A stretch of DNA of 30,887 nt from DATGKK01 sp035294725 (GTDB lineage: Bacteria; Actinomycetota; Acidimicrobiia; Acidimicrobiales; Bog-793), in assembly GCA_035294725.1 (NCBI GenBank), contig DATGKK010000096.1:1-30887 (forward strand), given 5' to 3'. Shown here piece by piece: positions 22,577-29,736 of this stretch; the first letter of the stretch is position 1; every line of letters begins with the position of its first letter. A program made the translations under genes and the position numbers. The notes under the pieces are model-generated. The model did not search any database and was not told the origin of the DNA. It was given only the letters and a program-made list of their open reading frames with translations.

Positions 22577-23136
22577 TGCCCCTTTCCACCAACGACCTCC
22601 GCAACGGGATGACGCTCGACCTGCCCGACGGGCTGTTCTCGGTCGTCGAGTTCCAGCACGTGAAGCCCGGCAAGGGCGGGGCCTTCGTGCGCACCAAGCT
22701 GCGCAACTCCCGGACCAAGGCCGTCATCGAGCGCACCTTCCGCGCCGACGAGAAGGTCGAGCAGGCCGTCATCGAGAAGCGGGAGATGCAGTACCTGTAC
22801 CGCGACGGCGACGACTACGTCTTCATGGACAACACCACCTACGACCAGCTCCAGGTCGCCGCGCCTGCCCTCGGGGAGGCCGCCTCGTACCTGAAGGAGG
22901 GCGACTCGGCGATCCTGCAGATGTACGGGGGCGAGATCGTCGACGTCGACCTGCCCGCCGCGGTCGAGCTGACCGTGACCGAGACCGAGCCGGGCATCCA
23001 GGGGGACCGCGTCTCGGGCGCCCGCAAGCCGGCGACGCTCGAGACGGGGAGGGTCGTGCAGGTGCCGCTGTTCGTGAACCCGGGTGATCGCATCAAGGTC
23101 GACACCCGGACCGGTGAGTACCTCACCCGCGCCTAG
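22576..23136 (+). CDS. efp: Translation elongation factor P
   Basis: Relieves ribosome stalling at proline runs. The 186-residue protein starts STNDLRNGMTLDLPDGLFSV and has the KOW-like domain I, whose tip HVKPGKGGAFVRTKLRN carries the Lys that other bacteria modify. Domains II and III follow, ending LETGRVVQVPLFVNPGDRIKVDTRTGEYL, the family signature. ATG 22576 shares its A with the pepQ TGA. No modification enzyme such as EpmA or EarP is in this window, which fits the unmodified PGKGGA tip of Actinobacteria. Confidence 0.97.
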   Translation: MPLSTNDLRNGMTLDLPDGLFSVVEFQHVKPGKGGAFVRTKLRNSRTKAVIERTFRADEKVEQAVIEKREMQYLYRDGDDYVFMDNTTYDQLQVAAPALGEAASYLKEGDSAILQMYGGEIVDVDLPAAVELTVTETEPGIQGDRVSGARKPATLETGRVVQVPLFVNPGDRIKVDTRTGEYLTRA

Positions 23137-23533
23137 CGGAGCACGGCGCCGCTCCCGGGAGCGGGCGCTCGAGATCCTCTACGAAGCCGAGTGCAAGGGG
23201 CTCGCGTTCGACGAGCTCCTTGCCGATCTCCCGGTCGAGCCCGAGCCCTACGCCTCCCGGCTCGTCGAGGGCGTCGAGCGGGAGCTCGGGCGGATCGACG
23301 ACCTGCTCGAGCGGTACTCGCCGGCGTGGCCCCTCGACCGGATGCCGGCCGTCGACCGCTGCCTCATGCGCATCGCCTGCTACGAGCTGCTCGGCCAGCC
23401 GGAGGTGCCGACGGCGGTCGTCATCGACGAGGCGGTCGAGCTGGCGAAGGAGTTCTCCACCGAGGGGTCGGGCCGGTACGTGAACGGCGTGCTCTCCGCG
23501 GTCGCGTCCGAGATCCGGGGTGCGCGTGGCTGA
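23114..23533 (+). CDS. nusB: Transcription antitermination factor NusB
   Basis: With NusE binds boxA RNA in ribosomal RNA antitermination. The 139-residue all-helical protein begins, after a short Ser/Pro segment, with RRRSRERALEILYEAECKG, the usual NusB opening. It continues with WPLDRMPAVDRCLMRIACYELL, VPTAVVIDEAVELAKEFSTEGSGRYVNGVLSAV, the strongest family signature. GTG 23114 lies 23 nt inside efp; a GTG at 23084 would add ten residues but overlaps more. The stop overlaps the start of the PurM-like gene. Confidence 0.95.
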   Translation: MSTSPAPSGARRRSRERALEILYEAECKGLAFDELLADLPVEPEPYASRLVEGVERELGRIDDLLERYSPAWPLDRMPAVDRCLMRIACYELLGQPEVPTAVVIDEAVELAKEFSTEGSGRYVNGVLSAVASEIRGARG

Positions 23534-24623
23534 GCCCGGAGCCGGCGCCTACGAGGCGGCCGGCGTCGACTACGGGGTGCTCGACGCGGCCAAGCGGCGC
23601 TCGATCGAAGCCGTCCGCTCCTCGCTCGCCTGGCCCGAGCCGGAAGGTGCCCATGTCCTGGCGGAGACGGTGGGAGAGCCGGCCCAGGTCGTCGAGGTCG
23701 GCGGCCTCCGCCTCGCCACGGTGATCGAGTGCCTCGGGACGAAGTCGACCGTCGCCCTCGAGGCCGAGCCGCTCGGGATCGACGGGTGGCTCGCCATCGG
23801 CGTCGACATGGTCGCGGCCGTCGTGAACGACCTGTGCTGCACGGGCGCCCTGCCCCTCACGTTCAGCGCCTACGTCGCCACCGGCGACCCGGCCTGGTAC
23901 TCCGGCTCCCGCCACGCCTCGCTGATCGAGGGCGTCCGCCGCGCCTGCCAGGAGTGCCGGGCCGCCTTCGTGGGAGGGGAGTCGCCGACGCTGAGCGGTG
24001 TCGTCGCTGCCCGGGCCGTCGACCTCGCCGGCGCCGCGGTCGGGCTCGTCGAGGGAGAGGTCTGGCTCGGGCGCCGGCTCGAGCCCGGCGACGACATCGT
24101 GCTCGTCGCCTCGAGCGGTCTTCATGCGAACGGGGCCTCCCTCGCCCGCCGCGTCGCCTCCTCCCTGCCGGCCGGGTGGGCGACCGAGCTCCCGAGCGGC
24201 CGGCGCCTCGGCGAGGCGCTCCTCGACGCGAGCGTCCTTTACCCGCCCCTCGTGGGGGCGCTCTCGCGCTCGCGCCTGCCCGTTCACTACGCGAGCCATG
24301 TCACCGGGCACGGCCTGCGCAAGCTGATGCGGGCCGAGCGCGAGCTCACCTACCGGATCCGCGAGCTCCCTCCGGTGCCGGAGGTGCTCGCCTGGCTCGC
24401 CTCGACGGCCGGTCTCGACGACGCGACCGCCTACGGAACCTTCAACATGGGGGCGGGCTTCGCGCTCTACGTGCCGGAGGGAGCCGGGGCGCCGGCCGCG
24501 GCGCTGGCGGAGTCCGCCGGCTACCACGCCCTCGTCGCCGGACAGGTGGAGGAAGGTCCCCGACAGGTGGTCCTCGAGCCCCTCGGCGTCGCCTACGGCA
24601 CCGACTCGCTCGACCTGCGCTGA
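23520..24623 (+). CDS. PurM-like (AIR synthase superfamily) protein, divergent
   Basis: A 367-residue protein with the two-domain PurM/HypE/SelD/ThiL fold. It follows phosphoribosylformylglycinamidine cyclo-ligase: AAGVDYGVLDAAKR, GTKSTVALEAE, IAIGVDMVAAVVNDLCCTGA-type segment near residues 95-115, FVGGESPTLSG, VDLAGAAVGLVEG, LVASSGLHANGASLARRV, SHVTGHGLRKLMR and GTFNMGAGFALYV. Differences from true PurM are IECLGTK for TDGVGTK and GGESPTLSG for GGETAEMPG, which change the metal/nucleotide loops. It may be a distant PurM or a paralogue with another phosphate substrate. GTG 23520 or 23526 are both possible. It overlaps nusB by 14 nt and breaks the usual nusB-pyrR neighbourhood. Confidence 0.75.
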   Translation: MRVAEPGAGAYEAAGVDYGVLDAAKRRSIEAVRSSLAWPEPEGAHVLAETVGEPAQVVEVGGLRLATVIECLGTKSTVALEAEPLGIDGWLAIGVDMVAAVVNDLCCTGALPLTFSAYVATGDPAWYSGSRHASLIEGVRRACQECRAAFVGGESPTLSGVVAARAVDLAGAAVGLVEGEVWLGRRLEPGDDIVLVASSGLHANGASLARRVASSLPAGWATELPSGRRLGEALLDASVLYPPLVGALSRSRLPVHYASHVTGHGLRKLMRAERELTYRIRELPPVPEVLAWLASTAGLDDATAYGTFNMGAGFALYVPEGAGAPAAALAESAGYHALVAGQVEEGPRQVVLEPLGVAYGTDSLDLR

Positions 24624-24645
24624 GCGACGCGAGCCCTCGCTCGGA

Positions 24646-24664
24646 GGGGCGCGCCCCGTAGCAT
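24646..24664 (+). promoter_or_regulatory. Putative promoter with 12-bp palindrome before the kinase gene
   Basis: A TAGCAT box at 24659-24664 ends exactly 7 nt before GTG 24672, a leaderless layout. Just upstream, GGGGCG-CGCCCC (24646-24657) is a perfect palindrome in the -35/-10 spacer and could be an operator. A CGAGC/GCTCG hairpin upstream at about 24630-24643 may end the preceding transcript. Confidence 0.45.
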
Positions 24665-24671
24665 GCACGCC

Positions 24672-25745
24672 GTGGCGCCGACCTCGCTGTCGATCGTGGC
24701 CTCGGCGGAGTCGCTCTCCGCCGAGTGGCTCACCGAGGTCCTCGTCGGGAGCGGGGCGGCCGAGCCCGGATCGAGGGTCCTCGATCTCGCGCTCGAGCGG
24801 ATCGGCGAGGGCAAGATCGGCTGCAACCTGCGCTGCTCGCTCACCTTCGAGCCCGCCGGCGCCGGGCCGGCCACGGTCGTCGTGAAGCTCCCCTCCGACG
24901 ACGCGGGCAGCCGGGCGACGGGTGTGTCGCTCGGGCTCTACGAGCGGGAGGTCCGCTTCTACCGGGACCTCGCCGGAAAGGTCGGCTGCCGCGTGCCCCA
25001 CTGCCACGCCGCCCTGTTCGACGGTGCGACCGGCGACTACACCCTCGTGCTCGAGGACCTCGCAGGTGCGCGCACCGGTGACCAGCTCGCCGGCTGCACA
25101 CCCGGCGAGGCCCGGGCGGCGGTCGACGCGCTCGCCCGCCTCCATGCCTCCTTTTGGGACCGTCCCGTGCCAGCGTGGCTGCCGCCCGGCATGGCGCAGA
25201 GCGCCGAGGGGGTGGGGCAGCTCTACGGGGCGCTCGTCCCGGGCTTCGTCGACCACTACCGGGACGCGCTCCCGCCCGAGGTGCTCGATCTCCTCGGTGC
25301 CTTCGCGGAGAGGTTCGCCGAGTGGGGCCGGCGGGCCGCGGCGGGCCCGCTCTCGGTCGTGCACGGCGACTTCCGGCTCGACAACCTCCTGTTCGAGGTG
25401 GACGGCGAGCCGGCGGTGGCGGCGGTCGACTGGCAGACGGTCGCCCATGGCTCGCCGGCGGCCGATCTCGCGTACTTCATCGGGGCGGGGCTCGTCCCCG
25501 AGACCCGCCGTGCCCTCGAGACAGAGCTCGTGGAGCGGTACCTCAACGAGATCGAGTCGCTTGGTGTCACGGTGCCCGATCGCGACGAGTTCGAGGACTG
25601 CTACGCCGCCAACACCCTGGCCGGGCTGATCATGGCCGTCCTCCCGGCGATGATGGTCGGCGAGAGCGAGCGCAGCCGGGCCTTGTTCGGGGTCATGGCC
25701 GAGCGGCACGCCCGCCACGCCATCGACAAGGGAGCGCTGTCGTGA
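24672..25745 (+). CDS. APH/ecdysteroid-kinase-like phosphotransferase
   Basis: A 357-residue small-molecule kinase of the protein-kinase-like aminoglycoside phosphotransferase superfamily. It has the ATP-lysine strand TVVVKLP (Lys72), GLYEREVRFYRDLA, LVLEDLAG, the catalytic loop VVHGDFRLDNLLF (Asp233, Asn238) and the metal Asp in AAVDWQTVAHGSPAADLAYF (Asp253). GTG 24672 is chosen over ATG 24663 because the ATG overlaps the TAGCAT box. Relatives occur near sterol and acyl-CoA degradation genes in Actinobacteria, so a lipid or sterol alcohol is a possible substrate. It overlaps the next gene by 4 nt (GTGA), which suggests one two-gene unit. Confidence 0.82.
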   Translation: MAPTSLSIVASAESLSAEWLTEVLVGSGAAEPGSRVLDLALERIGEGKIGCNLRCSLTFEPAGAGPATVVVKLPSDDAGSRATGVSLGLYEREVRFYRDLAGKVGCRVPHCHAALFDGATGDYTLVLEDLAGARTGDQLAGCTPGEARAAVDALARLHASFWDRPVPAWLPPGMAQSAEGVGQLYGALVPGFVDHYRDALPPEVLDLLGAFAERFAEWGRRAAAGPLSVVHGDFRLDNLLFEVDGEPAVAAVDWQTVAHGSPAADLAYFIGAGLVPETRRALETELVERYLNEIESLGVTVPDRDEFEDCYAANTLAGLIMAVLPAMMVGESERSRALFGVMAERHARHAIDKGALS

Positions 25746-26767
25746 CGGCGCGGCTCACGCCGCTCGACGAGCGTCTCGCCCACCAGATCCCCGAGCCGTT
25801 CCCCGCCGTGGTGACCCACCACGAGCACTGGCGGGAGAGCTACTTCTTCGTCCTCCACCCGTGCTCGGGCCATGACGGGGACGTGGTCATCCTCACGATG
25901 GCCACCTATCCCGCGACCGCCCGGCTCGACTCCTACCAGATGGGGAGGATCGGCGGCTCCCACGTCTTCGCCCTGCACGAGCGGCCCTACGGGGACGACC
26001 CTCACGAGACGCTCGTCGGCCCGGTGCGAGTGGAGATCGAGGAGCCGTACCGGCGCCTCCGGCTCACCGTGGACCAGCGCCGGGCCGAGCCGAGCGGCCT
26101 CAGCGTCGCGCGGCCCGAGCTCGACCTCGTCGTCGAGGCTCGCACAGAGCCCTACGCCATGCGGCGGGGGACGATGAAGGCCGGTCACGAGATCGTCTGG
26201 GACCAGTGCCAGATGATCCAGTCGGGCCGCTTCTCCGGCTGGTACGGCACCCGGGACGACCGCCGCGAGGTCGACGGCTGGTGGGGCCAGCGCGATCACT
26301 CCTGGGGGATCCGCGACCACGTCCGGTGCCCCATGTGGCTCTGGATCGCCCTCCAGCTCCCCGACGCGATGATCGGCGCCTGGCACTGGGAGCTCGCGAA
26401 CGGAGCCCGGATCTTCACCGACGGCTGCGTCGCCCCCGCCGGGGGCGGCGAGCCCGTGCCGGTGGTCGACCTCCACCACGACCTCTCCTGGACCGGGGAG
26501 GACGGCCGGCCGGTCGGCTACGGGGAGCACGGCGAGCTCGTGGCCGGGCTCGCCGGGCGGATGGAGCTCGTGCTCGCCGGCGGCGAGCGCCTCGGCCTCG
26601 AGGTCGAGGGGACCTGGGCGGCGCGGTACGGTCCCCGCGGCGGCGGCCAGCACCTTTGCACGGTGACCCTCGACGACGGGCGGGTCGGCAACGGCGTCGT
26701 CGAGATCACCGGCGCCCACCACCATCGCTACTTCCCTGTGGCGCGGGCGGCGGGCCTTCCCGAGTAG
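25742..26767 (+). CDS. CrtC/AttH-like lipocalin-fold protein, unknown function
   Basis: A 341-residue protein rich in aromatic and His/Asp residues, with repeated beta-strand patterns and no signal peptide. Distinct segments are VTHHEHWRESYFFVLHP, QMIQSGRFSGWYGT, WWGQRDHSWGIRDHVRCPMW, GAWHWELANGARIFTDG, TWAARYGPRGGG and VEITGAHHHRYFP. The pattern resembles the hydroxyneurosporene-synthase/AttH superfamily of beta-barrel lyases and hydratases (probably the DUF7065/DUF7064 pair), but I am not certain of the family. GTG 25742 overlaps the kinase stop. Kinase and CrtC-like protein together suggest phosphorylation plus hydration or isomerisation of one hydrophobic substrate, inferred only from the overlap. 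Confidence 0.68.
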   Translation: MTARLTPLDERLAHQIPEPFPAVVTHHEHWRESYFFVLHPCSGHDGDVVILTMATYPATARLDSYQMGRIGGSHVFALHERPYGDDPHETLVGPVRVEIEEPYRRLRLTVDQRRAEPSGLSVARPELDLVVEARTEPYAMRRGTMKAGHEIVWDQCQMIQSGRFSGWYGTRDDRREVDGWWGQRDHSWGIRDHVRCPMWLWIALQLPDAMIGAWHWELANGARIFTDGCVAPAGGGEPVPVVDLHHDLSWTGEDGRPVGYGEHGELVAGLAGRMELVLAGGERLGLEVEGTWAARYGPRGGGQHLCTVTLDDGRVGNGVVEITGAHHHRYFPVARAAGLPE

Positions 26768-26799
26768 AGCCGGTGCGCCACTGCTTCGGTCGCGGGAGC

Positions 26800-26805
26800 T
26801 ACAGT
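26800..26805 (+). promoter_or_regulatory. Putative -10 box of the pyr operon
   Basis: TACAGT. Unlike other promoters here, transcription would start at about 26812, giving a leader of about 50 nt that contains the PyrR-binding hairpin. Confidence 0.45.
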
Positions 26806-26822
26806 GAGGTCTCGGACGTGAA

Positions 26823-26842
26823 GCGGGTCCTGTGAGGCCCGC
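26823..26842 (+). promoter_or_regulatory. Predicted PyrR-binding RNA hairpin
   Basis: Stem GCGGG/CCCGC, bulged U at 26828, then CC/GG and loop UGUGA (26831-26835). It matches the PyrR-binding consensus ARUCCNGNGAGGYU at 12 of 14 positions (26826-26839). The two differences are the outer A-U pair becoming G-C, which keeps pairing. It lies 8 nt before the ribosome site (AAGGGAG, 26851-26857) of pyrR. No terminator stem with a U-run follows, so translational repression, as described in Mycobacterium smegmatis, is more likely than attenuation. Confidence 0.72.
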
Positions 26843-26862
26843 ACGGACGAAAGGGAGCCCGA

Positions 26863-27444
26863 GTGGCCGAACGAGAGAGGAAGCTGGCGCGCCCGCAAGG
26901 GCGCGTGTTCGCGCCACGGGCTCAGGTGATGGACGCCGACGGCGTGTCACGGGCCCTCCGGCGCATCGCCCACGAGGTGATCGAGCGCAACCACGGGCTC
27001 GATCAGGTGGTGGTGGTCGGCCTCCAGACCGGGGGCGTCCCTCTTGCGACCCGCCTCGTGCGGGTGCTCGGCGAGATCGAGGGCACGACCGTGCCCCTCG
27101 GGACCCTCGACGTCGCCTTCTACCGTGACGACATCGGCCTTCGACCCGTGCTGCCGGAGGAGGTCACGGACATCCCCGTCGATCTCACCGGCGCCACCGT
27201 CGTCCTTGTGGACGACGTCGTGTTCACCGGCCGCACCGTGCGGGCGGCCCTCGACGCTCTCGCCGATCACGGGAGGGCGCGGGCCATCCAGCTCGCCGTC
27301 ATGGTGGACCGGGGCCACCGGGAGCTGCCGATCCGGCCCGACTACGTCGGCAAGAACCTGCCGACCCGCCGGGACGAGCTGGTCGACGTCACCCTCGATG
27401 GAGTGACGATCGGCGAGCTCGTCGACGAGAGGGCGGCCCGGTGA
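26863..27444 (+). CDS. pyrR: Pyrimidine regulatory protein PyrR / uracil phosphoribosyltransferase
   Basis: Binds pyr leader RNA in response to UMP/UTP and has some uracil phosphoribosyltransferase activity. The 193-residue protein has the PRPP-binding motif VVLVDDVVFTGRTVRAAL at about 113-130, VVVVGLQTGGVPLATRL near residue 50, and FYRDDIGLRP and LPTRRDELVDV, typical of PyrR. GTG 26863 has a good AAGGGAG about 6 nt upstream. The stop overlaps pyrB (GTGA). A hairpin matching its own RNA target lies in the leader. Confidence 0.95.
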   Translation: MAERERKLARPQGRVFAPRAQVMDADGVSRALRRIAHEVIERNHGLDQVVVVGLQTGGVPLATRLVRVLGEIEGTTVPLGTLDVAFYRDDIGLRPVLPEEVTDIPVDLTGATVVLVDDVVFTGRTVRAALDALADHGRARAIQLAVMVDRGHRELPIRPDYVGKNLPTRRDELVDVTLDGVTIGELVDERAAR

Positions 27445-28427
27445 CGGCGCCCGCACGCCACCTGCTCTCGGTCTCCGACCTCGGCCGAGAGGGGATCGGG
27501 GAGATCATGGCCCTCGCCGACTCGTTCAAGGAGGTCTCGGGCCGCACCATCCCGAAGGTGCCGGCGCTCAGAGGCAAGACCGTGGCGACGCTGTTCTTCG
27601 AGGCCTCGACCCGCACGCGCCTCTCGTTCGAGGCGGCGGCGAGGCGACTCTCGGCCGACGTCATGTCCTTTGCGCCCTCGGCCTCCTCGCTCGAGAAGGG
27701 CGAGTCGCTGCGCGACACCGTCGAGACCATCGACGCCATGGGCGTTGACGCCATGGTCGTCCGGCACAGAAGCTCCGGGGTGCCCCAGCGCGTCACCGCC
27801 TGGACCTCGGCCTCGGTCGTGAACGCCGGCGACGGCCAGCACGAGCACCCGACGCAGGCCCTTCTCGACTGCTACACGATCCGCGAGGCGCTTTGCGACC
27901 GCCACGGCGGCGATCCCCCCTCCGACTTCGCCGGGCTGCGCATCGGGATCGTGGGCGACGTGGCCCACAGCCGGGTGGCCCGCTCGGGCGTCCTCGCCTT
28001 CAGCGCGCTCGGGGCCGAGGTCGTGCTCGTCGCCCCCCGGACCCTGCTGCCGCCCTCCCTCGACAGTTGGCCGGTGAAGGCGACGGCCGACTTCGACTCG
28101 GTGCTGCCCGCGCTCGACGTCGTCTACCTCCTCCGGATCCAGGCCGAGCGCGCCGGCCGGGTCCTGCTGCCCGGGCTCGACGAGTACCACGCCCGCTTCG
28201 GGCTCACGGCCGAACGCGCCCGCCACCTCCAGCGCGAGGCGCTCGTCATGCACCCGGGACCGATGATCCGGGGAGTGGAGATCGCGCCAGAGGTGGCCGA
28301 CCTCCCCTCCTCGCTCGTCACCCGCCAGGTGCGAAACGGCGTCTTCGTCCGCTCCGCCGTCCTGTTCCACCTCCTCGGCTCGGGGCTCGGCACCGAGCGG
28401 ATCCGGGACGGGGGCGGCGATGCCTGA
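27441..28427 (+). CDS. pyrB: Aspartate carbamoyltransferase catalytic chain
   Basis: Condenses carbamoyl phosphate and aspartate, the committed pyrimidine step. The 328-residue protein has the carbamoyl-phosphate motif FFEASTRTRLSFE (about 52-64), the catalytic Lys86 in SSLEKGESLRDT, and HEHPTQALLD (134-143) and LVMHPGPMIRGVE. No regulatory chain gene pyrI is seen next to it, in line with an unregulated trimer or a complex with PyrC. GTG 27441 overlaps the pyrR stop by 4 nt, and pyrC begins 8 nt before its stop. Confidence 0.96.
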   Translation: MTAPARHLLSVSDLGREGIGEIMALADSFKEVSGRTIPKVPALRGKTVATLFFEASTRTRLSFEAAARRLSADVMSFAPSASSLEKGESLRDTVETIDAMGVDAMVVRHRSSGVPQRVTAWTSASVVNAGDGQHEHPTQALLDCYTIREALCDRHGGDPPSDFAGLRIGIVGDVAHSRVARSGVLAFSALGAEVVLVAPRTLLPPSLDSWPVKATADFDSVLPALDVVYLLRIQAERAGRVLLPGLDEYHARFGLTAERARHLQREALVMHPGPMIRGVEIAPEVADLPSSLVTRQVRNGVFVRSAVLFHLLGSGLGTERIRDGGGDA

Positions 28428-29736
28428 GCCTCGCGTCCTCGTCCGGGGGGGCACGGTCGTCGACCAGACCGGGAGCCGCCGGGCCGACGTCCTCGTCGCC
28501 GGCTCGGCGGTGGTCGAGGTCGGGGAGGCGATCCCGGTGCCGGCCCGGGCGACGGTGCTCGACGCCGGGGGGTGCCTCGTCGCACCGGGCCTGGTCGACC
28601 TGCACACGCATCTGCGCGAGCCCGGCGGCGAGGTCGCCGAGACGGTCGAGACGGGAACGCGCGCCGGGGTGCTCGGCGGCTACTGCGCCCTCGTCGCCAT
28701 GCCGAACACCGAGCCGCCGATCGACTGCCCGTCGGTGGCCCGGGACGTGCTCGAGCTCGGCCGCAAGGCGCTCTGCGAGGTGGCGGTCGCCGCCGCCATC
28801 ACGCTCGGGCGCGAGGGCCGCCAGCTCGCCCCGATGGGGGAGCTCGCCGCCCTCGGCATCCACCTGTTCACCGACGACGGGGCAGGCGTGCAGGACCCGT
28901 CGGTGATGCGCCAGGCGCTCGAGTACGCAAGCGACCTCGGCGTGGTGCTGGCGCAGCACTGCCAGGACGACGCGCTCGCTTCCGGGGGCCAGATGCACGA
29001 GGGCGCCTGGTCGAGCCGCCTCGGGATCCCCGGCCAACCCGCCCTCGCTGAGGAGTCGATGCTCGCCCGCGACCTCGCCCTCGTCCGGCTCACCGGATCG
29101 CCCATGCACTTCCTCCACTTGTCGAGCGCAGGCTCGGTGGATCTCGTCCGCCGGGCGAAGGCCGAGGGCCTGCCGGTAACGGCGGAGGTCACCCCCCACC
29201 ACCTTTCTCTCACCGACGCCGAGGTCGCGAGCTACGACCCCGTGTTCAAGGTCAACCCGCCGCTGCGGAGCGCCGCGGACCTCGAGGCGTTGCGCGCCGG
29301 CCTCGAGGACGGCACCCTCGACGCCGTCGCCACCGACCATGCGCCGCACACGCCCGAGCGCAAGGAGCTGCCCTTCGAGGAGGCCCCGTCCGGCATGCTC
29401 GGCCTGGAGACGGCCCTCCCCGTCACCTCGGCGGCCCTCCGGCGAGAGGGGTGTGACGTCCCCTACCAGCTCCTCTTCGCCGCCCTGTCATGGCAGCCGG
29501 CGAGGATCGCCCGCCTCGACCGCGCCTCGGGCGGCCGCCAGGGCGGGCCTGTCGCACCGGGTGCCCCGGCCAACCTCGTGGTCTACGACCCCGCCGCGAC
29601 CTGGACGGTCGACCCCTCCCGCCTCGCCTCGCGCAGCCGCAACACGCCATTCGCGGGCCGGCAGCTCGCGGGCCGGGTGCGGCACACCCTCGTCGAGGGC
29701 GAGCCGGTCGTCGTCGACGGGGCCGCGCAGCGATGA
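28420..29736 (+). CDS. pyrC: Dihydroorotase (PyrC)
   Basis: Zinc amidohydrolase closing N-carbamoyl-aspartate to dihydroorotate. The 438-residue length and the motif DLHTHLREPG (His62, His64) mark the long class I form common in Actinobacteria. AMPNTEPPID follows at about 93. Further metal or catalytic residues are Asp153 in FTDDGAG, His180 in AQHCQDD, His233 in LHLSSAG and Asp306 in ATDHAPH. ATG 28420 lies in pyrB by 8 nt, and the stop overlaps carA by 4 nt (ATGA). Confidence 0.96.
   Translation: MPEPRVLVRGGTVVDQTGSRRADVLVAGSAVVEVGEAIPVPARATVLDAGGCLVAPGLVDLHTHLREPGGEVAETVETGTRAGVLGGYCALVAMPNTEPPIDCPSVARDVLELGRKALCEVAVAAAITLGREGRQLAPMGELAALGIHLFTDDGAGVQDPSVMRQALEYASDLGVVLAQHCQDDALASGGQMHEGAWSSRLGIPGQPALAEESMLARDLALVRLTGSPMHFLHLSSAGSVDLVRRAKAEGLPVTAEVTPHHLSLTDAEVASYDPVFKVNPPLRSAADLEALRAGLEDGTLDAVATDHAPHTPERKELPFEEAPSGMLGLETALPVTSAALRREGCDVPYQLLFAALSWQPARIARLDRASGGRQGGPVAPGAPANLVVYDPAATWTVDPSRLASRSRNTPFAGRQLAGRVRHTLVEGEPVVVDGAAQR

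Noticed and set aside
23520..24623. Reading the PurM-like gene as selenophosphate synthetase (SelD), tempting beside a Sec-related family.
   Set aside because: The N-terminal Cys/Sec-Gly-Cys-Lys motif of SelD is absent, and the other motifs follow PurM.
23421..25718. A 765-codon minus-strand frame opposite nusB, the PurM-like gene and the kinase.
   Set aside because: Low-complexity Gly/Arg/Glu-rich translation with no motif, covering three well-supported plus-strand genes.
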